A stretch of DNA of 64,000 bases from Pseudomonas solani (GCF_026072635.1 NZ_AP023081.1:714501-778500); one strand, 5' to 3'; positions 36,608 through 45,393 are shown, numbered from the stretch's first letter. Translations and numbers: made by a program. The notes: generated by a model from the letters alone, not told the origin.

Positions 36608-36840
36608 GCTGATCCTCTGCCTAATGGCCAGGCTCATTCCTGTCCCCTTTCCCCAACGCCCAAAGGTCGTACTTATTGTGTCGAATTTATCGTTCAGGGC
36701 CAGTTACCCTTCGCTCGTTCCAGGCTGGCCGCTACATGGCCGGGCCGCAACGACGCATCATCTGTCTGCCAATCAGAAAGGCGATCGGCGCGCGGGTTCC
36801 CCGAAGGTCGGAGGATAGTGCGTCGACTCACCCGCCGTGT

Positions 36841-37518
36841 TCAGGCGAGCGGCCCATTGAGCAGCGGCACGAAGCGCACGGCATCCAGCACATGGCGCGA
36901 GAAGCCCTGCTCCTCGCGGATGATCAACATCAGTTGCTGAACGTCGCCCGCGCCCACCGGAATGACCAAGCGCCCACCAGGAGCCAGTTGATCCAGCAAT
37001 GCCTGAGGCACCTCGGCGGCGCCGGCGGTGACGATGATGCCGTTGTAGGGCGCCAGTGCGGACCAGCCCTCCCAGCCATCACCCCAGCGGAACACCACAT
37101 TGCGCAGGTTGAGCTCGACCAGGCGCTCCTTGGCGCGATCCTGCAGGCTCTGGATGCGCTCGACGGAGAACACCCGCTCCACCAGCTGCGCCAGGATGGC
37201 GGTCTGGTAGCCGGAGCCGGTACCGATCTCCAGCACCTTGTCCAACGGCCCTGCCGCCAGCAGCAGCTCGCTCATGCGGGCCACCATGTACGGCTGGGAG
37301 ATGGTCTGGTTGTGCCCGATGGGCAGCGCCGTATCTTCATAGGCGCGATGCGCCAGCGCCTCGTCGACGAACAGATGACGTGGCGTGCGACGGATGGTTT
37401 CCAACACATGGGCGTTGGACAGCCCTTCCTCATAGAGGCGCTGGATCAGACGCTCGCGAGTGCGCTGGGAAGTCATGCCGATCCCCCGGCGCAGCAGATC
37501 GTCCTGCTCGCGAGCCAT
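36841..37518 (-). CDS. pcm: Protein-L-isoaspartate O-methyltransferase
   Basis: This 225-residue SAM enzyme starts repair of isoaspartyl residues in aged proteins. The SAM site is VLEIGTGSGYQTA, and the flanking PIGHNQTISQPYMVARM region is the substrate loop. Its ATG shares one base with the surE stop (TGATG at 37516-37520), so the two are coupled. nlpD and rpoS follow, the classical surE-pcm-nlpD-rpoS order. Confidence 0.96.
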   Translation of the reverse strand: MAREQDDLLRRGIGMTSQRTRERLIQRLYEEGLSNAHVLETIRRTPRHLFVDEALAHRAYEDTALPIGHNQTISQPYMVARMSELLLAAGPLDKVLEIGTGSGYQTAILAQLVERVFSVERIQSLQDRAKERLVELNLRNVVFRWGDGWEGWSALAPYNGIIVTAGAAEVPQALLDQLAPGGRLVIPVGAGDVQQLMLIIREEQGFSRHVLDAVRFVPLLNGPLA

Positions 37519-38267
37519 CAGAACAGCCTCCCCAGTGAGCCTTCGAGGCTGTCGAGGCCCTGGGTGAACGTACGGTCCAGCTGCAACGGCGTGATGGAGA
37601 CGTAGCCCTGCATCACCGCATGGAAGTCGGTACCCGGGCCGCCATCCTCGGCGTCGCCGGCGACCGCGATCCAATAACCTTCCTTGCCCCGCGGGTTGAC
37701 CACCTTGACCGGCGCCGCCGCACGGGCGCGATGGCCGAGGCGGGTCACCTGGATGCCGCGGATGCGATCCAGCGGCAGGTTGGGGACGTTCACGTTGAGC
37801 ACGGTACGCGGCGGCAGATCGAGCTGGGCATGCCCCTCGACCAGCTTGCGAGCGAAATGCGCGGCAGTGGCGAGGTTCTCCGGCTGCCGCGAAAGCAGCG
37901 AGAAGGCGAACGCCGGCAGCCCGAGGAAGCGGCCCTCGAGAGCAGCCGCGACCGTGCCGGAATAAAGCACGTCGTCACCCAGGTTGGCACCAAGGTTGAT
38001 ACCGGAAACCACCATGTCCGGCGTCTGCTCCAGCAGGCCGTTGAGCCCGAGGTGCACGCAATCGGTGGGCGTACCGTTGATGCTGATGTAGCCGTTGTCG
38101 AGGCGCTGCGGGCACAGCGGCCGATCCAGGGTGAGCGAGCTGCTGGCACCGCTCTTGTCCTGGTCAGGGGCGATGACCACGCAATCGGCATAACTTTCTA
38201 GCGCAGCATGCAGGGCGGCGAGGCCGGGTGCATTCACCCCGTCGTCGTTGGAAATCAGAATACGCAT
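37518..38267 (-). CDS. surE: 5'/3'-nucleotidase SurE
   Basis: This 249-residue metal-dependent phosphatase of nucleoside monophosphates and polyphosphate is linked to stationary-phase survival. It begins MRILISNDDGVNAPG, with the metal-binding Asp pair, and has the family SGINLGANLGDDVLYSGTVAAA segment. It overlaps truD by 13 bp and pcm by one base, giving tight co-translation. Confidence 0.97.
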   Translation of the reverse strand: MRILISNDDGVNAPGLAALHAALESYADCVVIAPDQDKSGASSSLTLDRPLCPQRLDNGYISINGTPTDCVHLGLNGLLEQTPDMVVSGINLGANLGDDVLYSGTVAAALEGRFLGLPAFAFSLLSRQPENLATAAHFARKLVEGHAQLDLPPRTVLNVNVPNLPLDRIRGIQVTRLGHRARAAAPVKVVNPRGKEGYWIAVAGDAEDGGPGTDFHAVMQGYVSITPLQLDRTFTQGLDSLEGSLGRLF

Positions 38268-39313
38268 GGGTTGTCCGTCTGCCCTGCCGGCACCAGATCG
38301 ACAAGCTCGCGAACCACTGCGGTAGCGAAGCATCCAGCCGGCAGGACGAATTCCAGTTGCAGAACGTCAGGCTCGGGATAATGCCACGTAAGGCCGCCGA
38401 TGGGGAGGCGGAGGATGCGCCGTTCGTGCGCCATGCCCGCATCCGCCAACCAGTCGCGCAAGGCGGGCTCGGCATCGGCCAGCGCCTGCTCGCGCGCGGC
38501 ACTGTCGCCGCCCGCCGGGGACGGGCCTTCGCCCCACAGGGCACCGGTCGGATGCAGGTCGAGGATCACCAGGCGCGGGTCCCGGCACTCCTCCTCGCCG
38601 GCCATGAAGAAGCTGCGCTTGTCGGTAAAGGCCAGCAGGTCGCCGACTTCGGCACGGTTCCAGCTGCCGCTGGCGACACGCTCGGCGAGCACGCGGTTGA
38701 ACAGGTAGCTACGCCCGGCCGACAGCAGACGTGAACGCAGGTTGCGCTGCTCCGGCAGCTCACGCCGCTCGGCAAAGGCACGGGCGTCGACGACATTGCC
38801 ACCGCCATGGCCGAAGCGCTGCAGGCCGAAGTAGTTGGGCACACCGCCGGCAGCCATCGCGGTCAGCCGTGCATCCAGGGCCTCATGGTCAGCGGCCAGG
38901 CGCGTGAGGCGCAGGGTAAAACCGTTGGCCGAGTGCGCGCCGCGTTGCAGCTTGCGCTTGTGGCGGGCGCTTTTGAGGATGCGCAGGCTCGAGTTCTCGG
39001 CAGCGGAAAGATCCGGGTCGGCCTTGCCCGGCAGGTGCAGGCTGAACCACTGGCGGGTCAGTGCCTGGCGATCCTTCAGGCCGGCGTAGCTGATGGTACG
39101 CACCGGCACTCCGGCGGCACGGGCGATGCGCCGTGCGGCCTCCTCGGTGTTCAGCTCGCGCTTCTCCACCCACAGCCACAGGTGTTCGCCTTCGCCGGCG
39201 AGGGGGATGTCCAGCACTTCGTCGACCTGGAAGTCTTCGGCGATGGCCTTGAGCACGGCCTGCCCCAGGGGCTCCCCATAGGCACGCGGGCCCAGCAGTT
39301 CGAGTTCGTTCAT
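38255..39313 (-). CDS. truD: tRNA pseudouridine synthase D
   Basis: This 352-residue enzyme makes pseudouridine 13 in tRNA-Glu. The catalytic Asp is in GLKDRQA. The DFQVDEVLDIPLAGEGEHLWLWVEK N-terminal strand and VPNYFGLQRFG are family motifs, and the TRUD insertion domain follows. It overlaps ispF by four bases (ATGA) and surE by 13 bp. Confidence 0.96.
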   Translation of the reverse strand: MNELELLGPRAYGEPLGQAVLKAIAEDFQVDEVLDIPLAGEGEHLWLWVEKRELNTEEAARRIARAAGVPVRTISYAGLKDRQALTRQWFSLHLPGKADPDLSAAENSSLRILKSARHKRKLQRGAHSANGFTLRLTRLAADHEALDARLTAMAAGGVPNYFGLQRFGHGGGNVVDARAFAERRELPEQRNLRSRLLSAGRSYLFNRVLAERVASGSWNRAEVGDLLAFTDKRSFFMAGEEECRDPRLVILDLHPTGALWGEGPSPAGGDSAAREQALADAEPALRDWLADAGMAHERRILRLPIGGLTWHYPEPDVLQLEFVLPAGCFATAVVRELVDLVPAGQTDNPCVF

Positions 39314-39783
39314 GCCTTCAGCAACAGGGCGACTGCGTGAACCGCAATCCCCTCCTCGCGACCGGTGAAACCGAGCTTCTCGGTGGTGGTGGCCTTGACG
39401 TTGACCTGGTCCAGTTCGACGCCGAGGTCTTCGGCGATCAGCGCACGCATGGTCTCGATATGCGGGGCCATCTTCGGCGCCTGGGCGACGATAGTGGCGT
39501 CGACGTTACCGACCTTCCAGCCCTTGTTGCGCACCTGCACCAGCACATGGCGCAGCAGCGCGCGGCTGTCGGCGCCCTTGAACTGTGGGTCGGTGTCCGG
39601 GAAGTGCTTGCCGATATCACCCAGCGCCGCCGCGCCCAGCAGCGCGTCGGAGAGTGCGTGCAGCAGCACGTCGCCGTCGGAATGGGCGATGAGCCCGAAC
39701 GTGTGAGGGATGCGCACGCCGCCCAGGGTGATGAAATCCCCTTCGCCAAAGCGATGCACGTCGTAACCGTGGCCAATTCGCAT
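39310..39783 (-). CDS. ispF: 2-C-methyl-D-erythritol 2,4-cyclodiphosphate synthase
   Basis: This 157-residue zinc trimer enzyme of the MEP isoprenoid pathway closes CDP-ME-2-phosphate into the cyclic diphosphate. It begins MRIGHGYDVHRF (zinc ligands Asp and His) and has HSDGDVLLHALSDALLGA and the C-terminal TTEKLGFTGREEGIAVHAV. It heads the ispF-truD-surE-pcm run. ispD lies separately at about 43 kb. Confidence 0.98.
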   Translation of the reverse strand: MRIGHGYDVHRFGEGDFITLGGVRIPHTFGLIAHSDGDVLLHALSDALLGAAALGDIGKHFPDTDPQFKGADSRALLRHVLVQVRNKGWKVGNVDATIVAQAPKMAPHIETMRALIAEDLGVELDQVNVKATTTEKLGFTGREEGIAVHAVALLLKA

Positions 39784-39790
39784 AGTCAGA

Positions 39791-39814
39791 AAAACGCCCT
39801 GAAAAGTCAGGGCG
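39791..39814 (-). terminator. Terminator downstream of fghA
   Basis: The stem CGCCCTGA / TCAGGGCG (loop CTTT on the minus strand) is followed by TTTT, just before the ispF start. It separates fghA from the ispF run. Confidence 0.8.
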
Positions 39815-39821
39815 CGATTCT

Positions 39822-39864
39822 AACTGAAAGCGGAAGCGGGAAGCGGGAAGCCAGACCGGCTTCC
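39822..39864. repeat. GGAAGCG direct repeats ending in an inverted repeat
   Basis: Three GGAAGCG-like units lead into a perfect inverted repeat GGAAGCC-AGACC-GGCTTCC (39846-39864), 28 bp after the fghA stop. A related GAAGC-rich hairpin lies on the other side of fghA. Confidence 0.6.
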
Positions 39865-39892
39865 AGCCCTCAGATCACTCCAAGCGGACTCA

Positions 39893-40738
39893 TCAGCCTT
39901 TCAACGCAGCGGCGTGGTGCCGCAGGTGATCGTCGATGAAGCTGGCGATGAAGTAGTAGCTATGGTCGTAGCCCGGCTGCAGGCGCAGCGTCAGCGGATG
40001 ATCGGCAGCCTTGGCGGCGGCCTGCAGCGCCTCGGGCTTGAGCTGGTTGACCAGGAAATCATCGCGGTCGCCCTGGTCCACCAGGATAGGCAGGCGCTCG
40101 CCCGCCTCGGCGATCAGGGCACAGGCATCCCATTCGCGCCAGCGCGAGCGGTCATCGCCGAGGTAGCGGGAAAACGCCTTCTCGCCCCAGGGGCACGCCA
40201 TCGGGTTGACGATGGGCGCGAAGGCCGACAGCGACTGATAGCGCCCCGGGTTGCGCAGCGCGCAGACCAGCGCGCCATGGCCGCCCATGGAATGCCCACT
40301 GATGCCACGTTTATCCGAGACCGGGAAGTTGGCCTCGATCAGCGCCGGCAGCTCCTGCACCACGTAGTCATGCATCCGGTAGTTGCGCGCCCAGGGTTCC
40401 TGGGTGGCGTTGAGGTAGAAACCGGCACCGAGACCGAAGTCCCAGGCACCGTCCGGGTCACCCGGCACATCGGTACCGCGCGGGCTGGTGTCCGGGGCGA
40501 CGATGATCAGCCCCAGCTCGGCGGCCAGGCGATGGGCACCGGCCTTCTGCATGAAGTTCTCGTCGCTGCAGGTCAGCCCCGACAGCCAGTACAGCACCGG
40601 CAGCTTCGTGCCCTGCTCGGCCTGGGGCGGCAGGTAGACGGCGAAGACCATGTCGCAGTTGAGCGTGGTGGAGCGGTGGCGATAACGCTTGTGCCAACCG
40701 CCAAAGCTCTTGTTGCTGGAAACGATTTCAAGGGTCAT
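39893..40738 (-). CDS. fghA: S-formylglutathione hydrolase
   Basis: This 281-residue serine hydrolase splits S-formylglutathione into formate and glutathione, the second step of glutathione-dependent formaldehyde removal. The nucleophile elbow is SGHSMGGHGA, the Asp is in LVDQGDRDDFL and the His in QPGYDHSYYFI. The start at 40738 (MTLEIVSSNKSFGGWHKR) is the family start. It lies downstream of adhC, as in other pseudomonads, with a repeat-rich 102-bp spacer. Confidence 0.96.
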   Translation of the reverse strand: MTLEIVSSNKSFGGWHKRYRHRSTTLNCDMVFAVYLPPQAEQGTKLPVLYWLSGLTCSDENFMQKAGAHRLAAELGLIIVAPDTSPRGTDVPGDPDGAWDFGLGAGFYLNATQEPWARNYRMHDYVVQELPALIEANFPVSDKRGISGHSMGGHGALVCALRNPGRYQSLSAFAPIVNPMACPWGEKAFSRYLGDDRSRWREWDACALIAEAGERLPILVDQGDRDDFLVNQLKPEALQAAAKAADHPLTLRLQPGYDHSYYFIASFIDDHLRHHAAALKG

Positions 40739-40760
40739 TGAACGGACTCCGTCCGAGCGG

Positions 40761-40843
40761 TGAGCCAGAAGCTGGAAGCTCGAAGCTCGAAGCAAAAGGC
40801 TTCGTTACCTCCAGCTTCAAGCTTCAGGCTTCTAGCTGGCTCA
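40761..40843. repeat. GAAGC-rich imperfect inverted repeat between adhC and fghA
   Basis: The left arm (from TGAGCCAG at 40761-40768 through four GAAGC units) and the right arm (GCTTC units ending in CTGGCTCA at 40836-40843) are complementary and would fold into a long hairpin. The right end includes the adhC stop codon. It is not a typical REP sequence. Confidence 0.65.
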
Positions 40844-41953
40844 GTAATGAATGACGGTGCGGATGCTCTTGCCTTCATGCATCAGGTCGAAGGCTTCGTT
40901 GATGCGGTCCAGCCCCATGGTGTGGGTGATGAAGGTATCCAGCGGGATCTCGCCCTTCTCGGCCTTTTCCACATAGCTCGGCAGCTCGGTGCGGCCTTTC
41001 ACGCCGCCGAAGGCCGAACCGCGCCAGACGCGACCGGTCACCAGTTGGAACGGACGGGTGCTGATCTCCTGGCCGGCACCGGCGACACCGATGATCACCG
41101 ACTCGCCCCAGCCCTTGTGGGCGCACTCGAGGGCGGCGCGCATCAGTTGCACGTTGCCGACGCACTCGAACGAATAGTCGACGCCGCCGTCGGTCAGCTC
41201 GACCACCACGTCCTGGATCGGCTTGTCGTGGTCCTTCGGGTTGATGAAGTCGGTCGCGCCCAGCTCACGGGCCACATCGAACTTGGCCGGGTTGATGTCG
41301 ATGGCAATGATGCGCGAGGCCTTGGCCATCTTGGCGCCGATGATCGCCGCCAGGCCGATGCCACCCAGGCCGAAGATGGCCACGGTGGCGCCCTCCTCCA
41401 CCTTGGCGGTGTTGAGCACCGCGCCGATGCCGGTGGTCACGCCGCAACCCAGCAGGCAGACCTTCTCCAGCGGCGCTTCCTTGGGAATCTTCGCCAGGGA
41501 AATTTCCGGCACCACGGTGTACTCGGAGAAGGTCGAGGTGCCCATGTAGTGGTAGATCGGCTGGCCGTTGTAGGAGAAACGGCTGGTGCCGTCGGGCATC
41601 AGGCCCTTGCCCTGGGTGGCGCGCACCTTCTGGCACAGGTTGGTCTTGCCCGATTTGCAGAACTTGCACTCGCGGCATTCGGCCGTATAGAGCGGGATCA
41701 CGTGGTCGCCCACAGCCAGGGAGGTCACGCCCTCACCCACCGCCTCGACGATGCCGCCACCTTCGTGGCCGAGGATGCAGGGGAACGCGCCTTCGGAATC
41801 CGCACCGGAGAGGGTGTAGGCGTCGGTGTGGCAGACGCCGGTGGCAACGATGCGCACCAGCACTTCGCCGGCTTTCGGCGGAGCGACGTCCACTTCAACG
41901 ATCTGCAGGGGTTTGCCGGCCTCGAAGGCAACGGCGGCGCGCGACTTGATCAT
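40841..41953 (-). CDS. adhC: S-(hydroxymethyl)glutathione dehydrogenase, class III alcohol dehydrogenase
   Basis: This 370-residue zinc enzyme oxidises the adduct of formaldehyde and glutathione with NAD+. Catalytic zinc ligands are Cys in TGVCHTD and His in GHEGGG. The structural zinc site is CRECKFCKSGKTNLC, and the Rossmann motif is FGLGGIGLAA. It is divergent from its likely regulator gfnR and lies upstream of fghA. Confidence 0.98.
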   Translation of the reverse strand: MIKSRAAVAFEAGKPLQIVEVDVAPPKAGEVLVRIVATGVCHTDAYTLSGADSEGAFPCILGHEGGGIVEAVGEGVTSLAVGDHVIPLYTAECRECKFCKSGKTNLCQKVRATQGKGLMPDGTSRFSYNGQPIYHYMGTSTFSEYTVVPEISLAKIPKEAPLEKVCLLGCGVTTGIGAVLNTAKVEEGATVAIFGLGGIGLAAIIGAKMAKASRIIAIDINPAKFDVARELGATDFINPKDHDKPIQDVVVELTDGGVDYSFECVGNVQLMRAALECAHKGWGESVIIGVAGAGQEISTRPFQLVTGRVWRGSAFGGVKGRTELPSYVEKAEKGEIPLDTFITHTMGLDRINEAFDLMHEGKSIRTVIHY

Positions 41954-41994
41954 GGTGACTCTCCAGTGGATTTAACGATGGCAGGGAGTGTAGA

Positions 41995-42004
41995 TGAGCG
42001 CTCA
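41995..42004. promoter_or_regulatory. Palindrome TGAGCGCTCA in adhC-gfnR intergenic region (candidate GfnR site)
   Basis: A perfect 10-bp palindrome lies in the 104-bp divergent region, 42 bp before the adhC start and 53 bp before gfnR. The same decamer occurs at 27640-27649 upstream of the LOG gene. GfnR is the obvious candidate binder, but I know no published consensus. Confidence 0.4.
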
Positions 42005-42057
42005 ATGGTAAATAATCCGCCACAAAGCAAAACATTATTGCTGCAAAGGGATAATCG

Positions 42058-42969
42058 ATGAGCCGCTGGGAAGGACTGGATGAATTCGTCGCCGTGGCCG
42101 AGACCGGCCGCTTCACCGCTGCCGCCGAGCGCCTGGGACTGTCCTCGTCCCATGTCAGCCGCCAGGTGGCGCGGCTGGAAGAGCGCCTGCAGACCCGCCT
42201 GTTCTATCGCAGCACACGCAAGGTCGCGCTGACCGAAGCCGGACAGACCTTCCTGCAGCACTGCCAGCGCCTGGTGGATGCACGCGACGAAGCCTTGCGC
42301 GCGGTCAACGACCTCACCGGCGAGCCCAAGGGGCTGCTGCGCATGACCTGCGCCGTCGCCTACGGCGAGCGCTTCATCGTGCCCCTGGTGAATGAGTTCA
42401 TGGCCCGGCACCCGCAGTTGCGGGTGGAGATCGAGCTGAGCAATCGCCCGCTGGACCTGGTCCACGAGGGCCTGGACCTGGCCATCCGCCTCGGTCGCCT
42501 GCAGGATTCGCGGCTGGTGGCCACGCGCCTGGCGCCCCGGGTCATGTACCTGTGTGCCGCGCCCTCCTACCTGGAACGCTACGGTCGCCCCCACAGCCTG
42601 TCGGAGCTCGGCCGGCACAACTGCCTGATCGGCAGCTCAGACCAGTGGAGCTTCCTCGCCGAAGGGCGGGAACAGACGGTACGGGTGCAAGGCAACTGGC
42701 GCTGCAACAGTGGCGAGGCGGTGCTGGATGCGGCGCTGCGAGGCTTCGGCCTGTGCCAGCTGCCGGACTATTACGTGCTGGAGCACCTGCAGAACGGCCG
42801 GCTGGTTTCACTGCTGGAGCAGCATCAGCCGCCGAACACGGCAGTCTGGGCGATTTATCCACAGCAGCGTCACCTGTCGCCCAAGGTGCGCCAATTGGTG
42901 GATCTGCTGAAGGAAGGCCTGGCGAGCCACCCGGCCTATCGCGATCAGTGCCGGCCGGCCCAGCGCTGA
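42058..42969 (+). CDS. gfnR: LysR-type regulator of the formaldehyde detoxification genes (GfnR-like)
   Basis: This 303-residue regulator has an N-terminal winged helix (WEGLDEFVAVAETGRFTAAAERLGLSSSHVSRQVARLEE) and a C-terminal PBP2-like effector domain. It is divergent from adhC-fghA, and the P. aeruginosa counterpart GfnR controls these genes in response to glutathione-formaldehyde. Its 3' end overlaps the ispD 3' end by 25 bp (convergent). Confidence 0.88.
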   Translation: MSRWEGLDEFVAVAETGRFTAAAERLGLSSSHVSRQVARLEERLQTRLFYRSTRKVALTEAGQTFLQHCQRLVDARDEALRAVNDLTGEPKGLLRMTCAVAYGERFIVPLVNEFMARHPQLRVEIELSNRPLDLVHEGLDLAIRLGRLQDSRLVATRLAPRVMYLCAAPSYLERYGRPHSLSELGRHNCLIGSSDQWSFLAEGREQTVRVQGNWRCNSGEAVLDAALRGFGLCQLPDYYVLEHLQNGRLVSLLEQHQPPNTAVWAIYPQQRHLSPKVRQLVDLLKEGLASHPAYRDQCRPAQR

Positions 42970-43655
42970 CGCAGCCAGTCGAGGTCTTCCGGGCGGGTGA
43001 CCTTGAGGTTGTCCGCACGCCCTTCGATCAGGCGCGGCGACTGCCCCGACCATTCGATGGCCGAGGCCTCGTCGGTCACGGCGACGCCTGAGACCAGGGC
43101 ATCGGCCAGGGAGCGATGCAGGCTGCCAAAGCGGAACATCTGCGGCGTATAGGCCTGCCAGATGACGCTGCGGTCGACGGTCTCGGCCACACGACCATCA
43201 GGCCCGGCACGCTTCAGGGTGTCGCGCGCCGGCACCGCCAGCAGGCCGCCGATAGCGTCATCGGCCAATTCGGCCAGCAGCAGGTCGAGATCACCGCGCG
43301 ACAGGTTGGGCCGGGCAGCGTCGTGCACCAGCACCCAGTCATTCGGGCGTGCGCCCAATTCGTCCAGGCGCAGCAGCGCCTTGAGCACGGTATCGGCACG
43401 TTCCTTGCCGCCATCCACCCGCTCGATGCGCGAATCGCTGGCGCAATCCAGTTCGGGCCAGTACGGGTCATCGACGGACAGGCCGACCACCACGCGCTTG
43501 AGGTTCGGATGGTCGAGGAAGCAGGCGAGGCTGTGTTCGAGGATGGTCCGCCCGGCCAGTTCCAGGTACTGCTTGGGGCGGTCGGCACGCATCCGGGCGC
43601 CGACGCCGGCGGCCGGGATCACGGCCCAGAAGGCGGGGAGTTCGGGGGTATTCAT
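42945..43655 (-). CDS. ispD: 2-C-methyl-D-erythritol 4-phosphate cytidylyltransferase
   Basis: This 236-residue enzyme adds CMP to MEP in isoprenoid synthesis. It has the CTP-binding PAAGVGARMRADRPKQYL, DPYW, and HDAARPNL motifs. It overlaps ftsB by four bases (43652-43655) and is probably co-translated with it. Confidence 0.97.
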   Translation of the reverse strand: MNTPELPAFWAVIPAAGVGARMRADRPKQYLELAGRTILEHSLACFLDHPNLKRVVVGLSVDDPYWPELDCASDSRIERVDGGKERADTVLKALLRLDELGARPNDWVLVHDAARPNLSRGDLDLLLAELADDAIGGLLAVPARDTLKRAGPDGRVAETVDRSVIWQAYTPQMFRFGSLHRSLADALVSGVAVTDEASAIEWSGQSPRLIEGRADNLKVTRPEDLDWLRQRWAGRH

Positions 43656-43933
43656 TCGGCCAGCTGGTAGAGGGTCTCGCCCTCTTTGACCATGCCCAGT
43701 TCGTGACGCGCGCGCTCTTCCACGGTCTCCATGCCCTTCTTGAGCTCGGAAACTTCGGCCTCGAGGATGCGGTTACGTTCCAGCAGGCGTTCGTTCTCGC
43801 CCTTCTGGTCGGCGATCTGCCGCTCGAGGTCCGTCACCTGCGCCAGGCTGCCGTCGCCCACCCACAGGCGATACTGCAACCCGGACAAGGCCAGGATCAG
43901 TACGACGAACAACCAGTAAGGGGATTTGGCCAT
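43652..43933 (-). CDS. ftsB: Cell division protein FtsB
   Basis: This 93-residue bitopic inner-membrane protein has a short cytosolic start, one membrane segment (YWLFVVLILALSGLQYRLW) and a long coiled coil (VTDLERQIADQKGENERLLERNRILEAEVSELKKG). It joins FtsL and FtsQ in the divisome. The ATG at 43933 matches orthologues; an earlier in-frame Met at 43951 is possible. No clear ribosome site is seen. It lies downstream of eno beyond a terminator. Confidence 0.95.
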   Translation of the reverse strand: MAKSPYWLFVVLILALSGLQYRLWVGDGSLAQVTDLERQIADQKGENERLLERNRILEAEVSELKKGMETVEERARHELGMVKEGETLYQLAE

Positions 43934-43954
43934 CGAAAAAGAGGTTTCCATACG

Positions 43955-43981
43955 AAAAGGGCAGCTTTCGCTGCCCTTTTT
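43955..43981. terminator. Terminator between eno and ftsB
   Basis: The stem AAAAGGGCAGC / GCTGCCCTTTT with loop TTTC has T runs on both strands, 13 bp after the eno stop. Confidence 0.9.
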
Positions 43982-43993
43982 ATCATCCCCGGC

Positions 43994-45283
43994 TTAGCCG
44001 CGGAACTCGGCACGACCACGGTAAGGCGCCTTTCCGCCCAGTTGCTCTTCGATGCGCAGCAGCTGGTTGTACTTGGACACGCGGTCGGAACGGCACAGGG
44101 AGCCGGTCTTGATCTGGCCGGCGGCGGTGCCTACGGCCAGGTCGGCGATGGTGCTGTCCTCGGTTTCACCGGAGCGGTGGGAGATCACCGCGGTGAAGCC
44201 AGCGGCCTTGGCCATCTGGATGGCTTCCAGGGTTTCGGTCAGCGAGCCGATCTGGTTGAACTTGATCAGGATCGAGTTGCCGATGCCCTTCTCGATGCCT
44301 TCCTTGAGGATCTTGGTGTTGGTGACGAACAGGTCGTCGCCCACCAGCTGGATCTTCTCGCCGATCTTGTCGGTGAGGATCTTCCAGCCAGCCCAGTCGG
44401 ACTCGTCCAGGCCGTCTTCGATGGAGATGATCGGGAAGCGCTCGGTCAGGCCTTTCAGGTAGTCGGCGAAGCCTTCGGCGTCGAACGACTTGCCTTCACC
44501 GGACAGGTTGTACTTGCCGTCTTCGAAGAATTCGCTGGCAGCGCAGTCCAGGGCCAGGGTCACGTCGGTGCCCAGCTTGTAGCCGGCATTGGCGACGGCT
44601 TCGGCGATGGCGGCCAGGGCGTCTTCGTTGGAGGTCAGGTTCGGGGCGAAGCCACCTTCGTCACCCACGGCGGTGTTCAGGCCACGGGCCTTCAGCACGG
44701 CTTTGAGGTGGTGGAAGATCTCGGTGCCCATGCGCAGGCCATCGGAGAAGGTCTTGGCGCCAACTGGCTGGACCATGAACTCCTGGATGTCGACGTTGTT
44801 ATCGGCGTGCTCGCCACCGTTGATGATGTTCATCATCGGCACCGGCATGGAGTACTGGCCCGGGGTGCCGTTGAGGTTGGCGATGTGCGCGTACAGCGGC
44901 AGGTCCTGGTCCTGGGCGGCGGCCTTGGCGGCGGCCAGGGACACGGCGAGGATGGCGTTGGCGCCCAGGGAGGCTTTGTTCTCGGTGCCGTCGAGGGCGA
45001 TCATCGCCTGGTCGAGTGCTTTCTGGTCGACCGGGTCTTTACCCAGCAGCAGGCTGCGGATCGGGCCGTTGATGTTGGCAACGGCTTTCAGCACGCCCTT
45101 GCCCATGTAGCGGCTCTTGTCGCCATCGCGCAGCTCGAGGGCTTCACGGGAACCGGTGGAGGCACCGGACGGCGCGCAGGCGCTGCCGACGATACCGTTG
45201 TCCAGGATCACATCCGCCTCGACGGTGGGGTTACCGCGGGAATCCAGGACTTCACGGCCCTTGATGTCGACGATCTTTGCCAT
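43994..45283 (-). CDS. eno: Enolase
   Basis: This 429-residue glycolytic enzyme converts 2-phosphoglycerate to phosphoenolpyruvate and is a degradosome subunit in gammaproteobacteria. Signatures include SGASTGSREALELRD, MNIINGGEHADN, SIEDGLDESDW, LIKFNQIGSLTET and SHRSGETED. The start at 45283 (MAKIVDIKGREVLDSRG) is chosen; four upstream codons are unlikely. A 20-bp palindrome lies in the 146-bp spacer towards kdsA. Confidence 0.98.
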   Translation of the reverse strand: MAKIVDIKGREVLDSRGNPTVEADVILDNGIVGSACAPSGASTGSREALELRDGDKSRYMGKGVLKAVANINGPIRSLLLGKDPVDQKALDQAMIALDGTENKASLGANAILAVSLAAAKAAAQDQDLPLYAHIANLNGTPGQYSMPVPMMNIINGGEHADNNVDIQEFMVQPVGAKTFSDGLRMGTEIFHHLKAVLKARGLNTAVGDEGGFAPNLTSNEDALAAIAEAVANAGYKLGTDVTLALDCAASEFFEDGKYNLSGEGKSFDAEGFADYLKGLTERFPIISIEDGLDESDWAGWKILTDKIGEKIQLVGDDLFVTNTKILKEGIEKGIGNSILIKFNQIGSLTETLEAIQMAKAAGFTAVISHRSGETEDSTIADLAVGTAAGQIKTGSLCRSDRVSKYNQLLRIEEQLGGKAPYRGRAEFRG

Positions 45284-45373
45284 TGTTGTTAGCACTCCAA
45301 AGTTGACGATGACGCTGCAGCGGAATTAGAGGGGCGGCGCGGGCGGACGTTCACTTGGGCAGATCCGCCCTTG

Positions 45374-45393
45374 ATCTGACCGATCGGTCAGAT
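45374..45393. promoter_or_regulatory. Perfect 20-bp palindrome ATCTGACCGATCGGTCAGAT upstream of eno (TetR-type operator candidate)
   Basis: A perfect dyad lies between eno (start 45283) and kdsA (stop 45430), about 90 bp before the eno start codon. Its core GACCGATCGGTC fits TetR-family operators of pseudomonads. No TetR gene is in the window. Confidence 0.55.
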
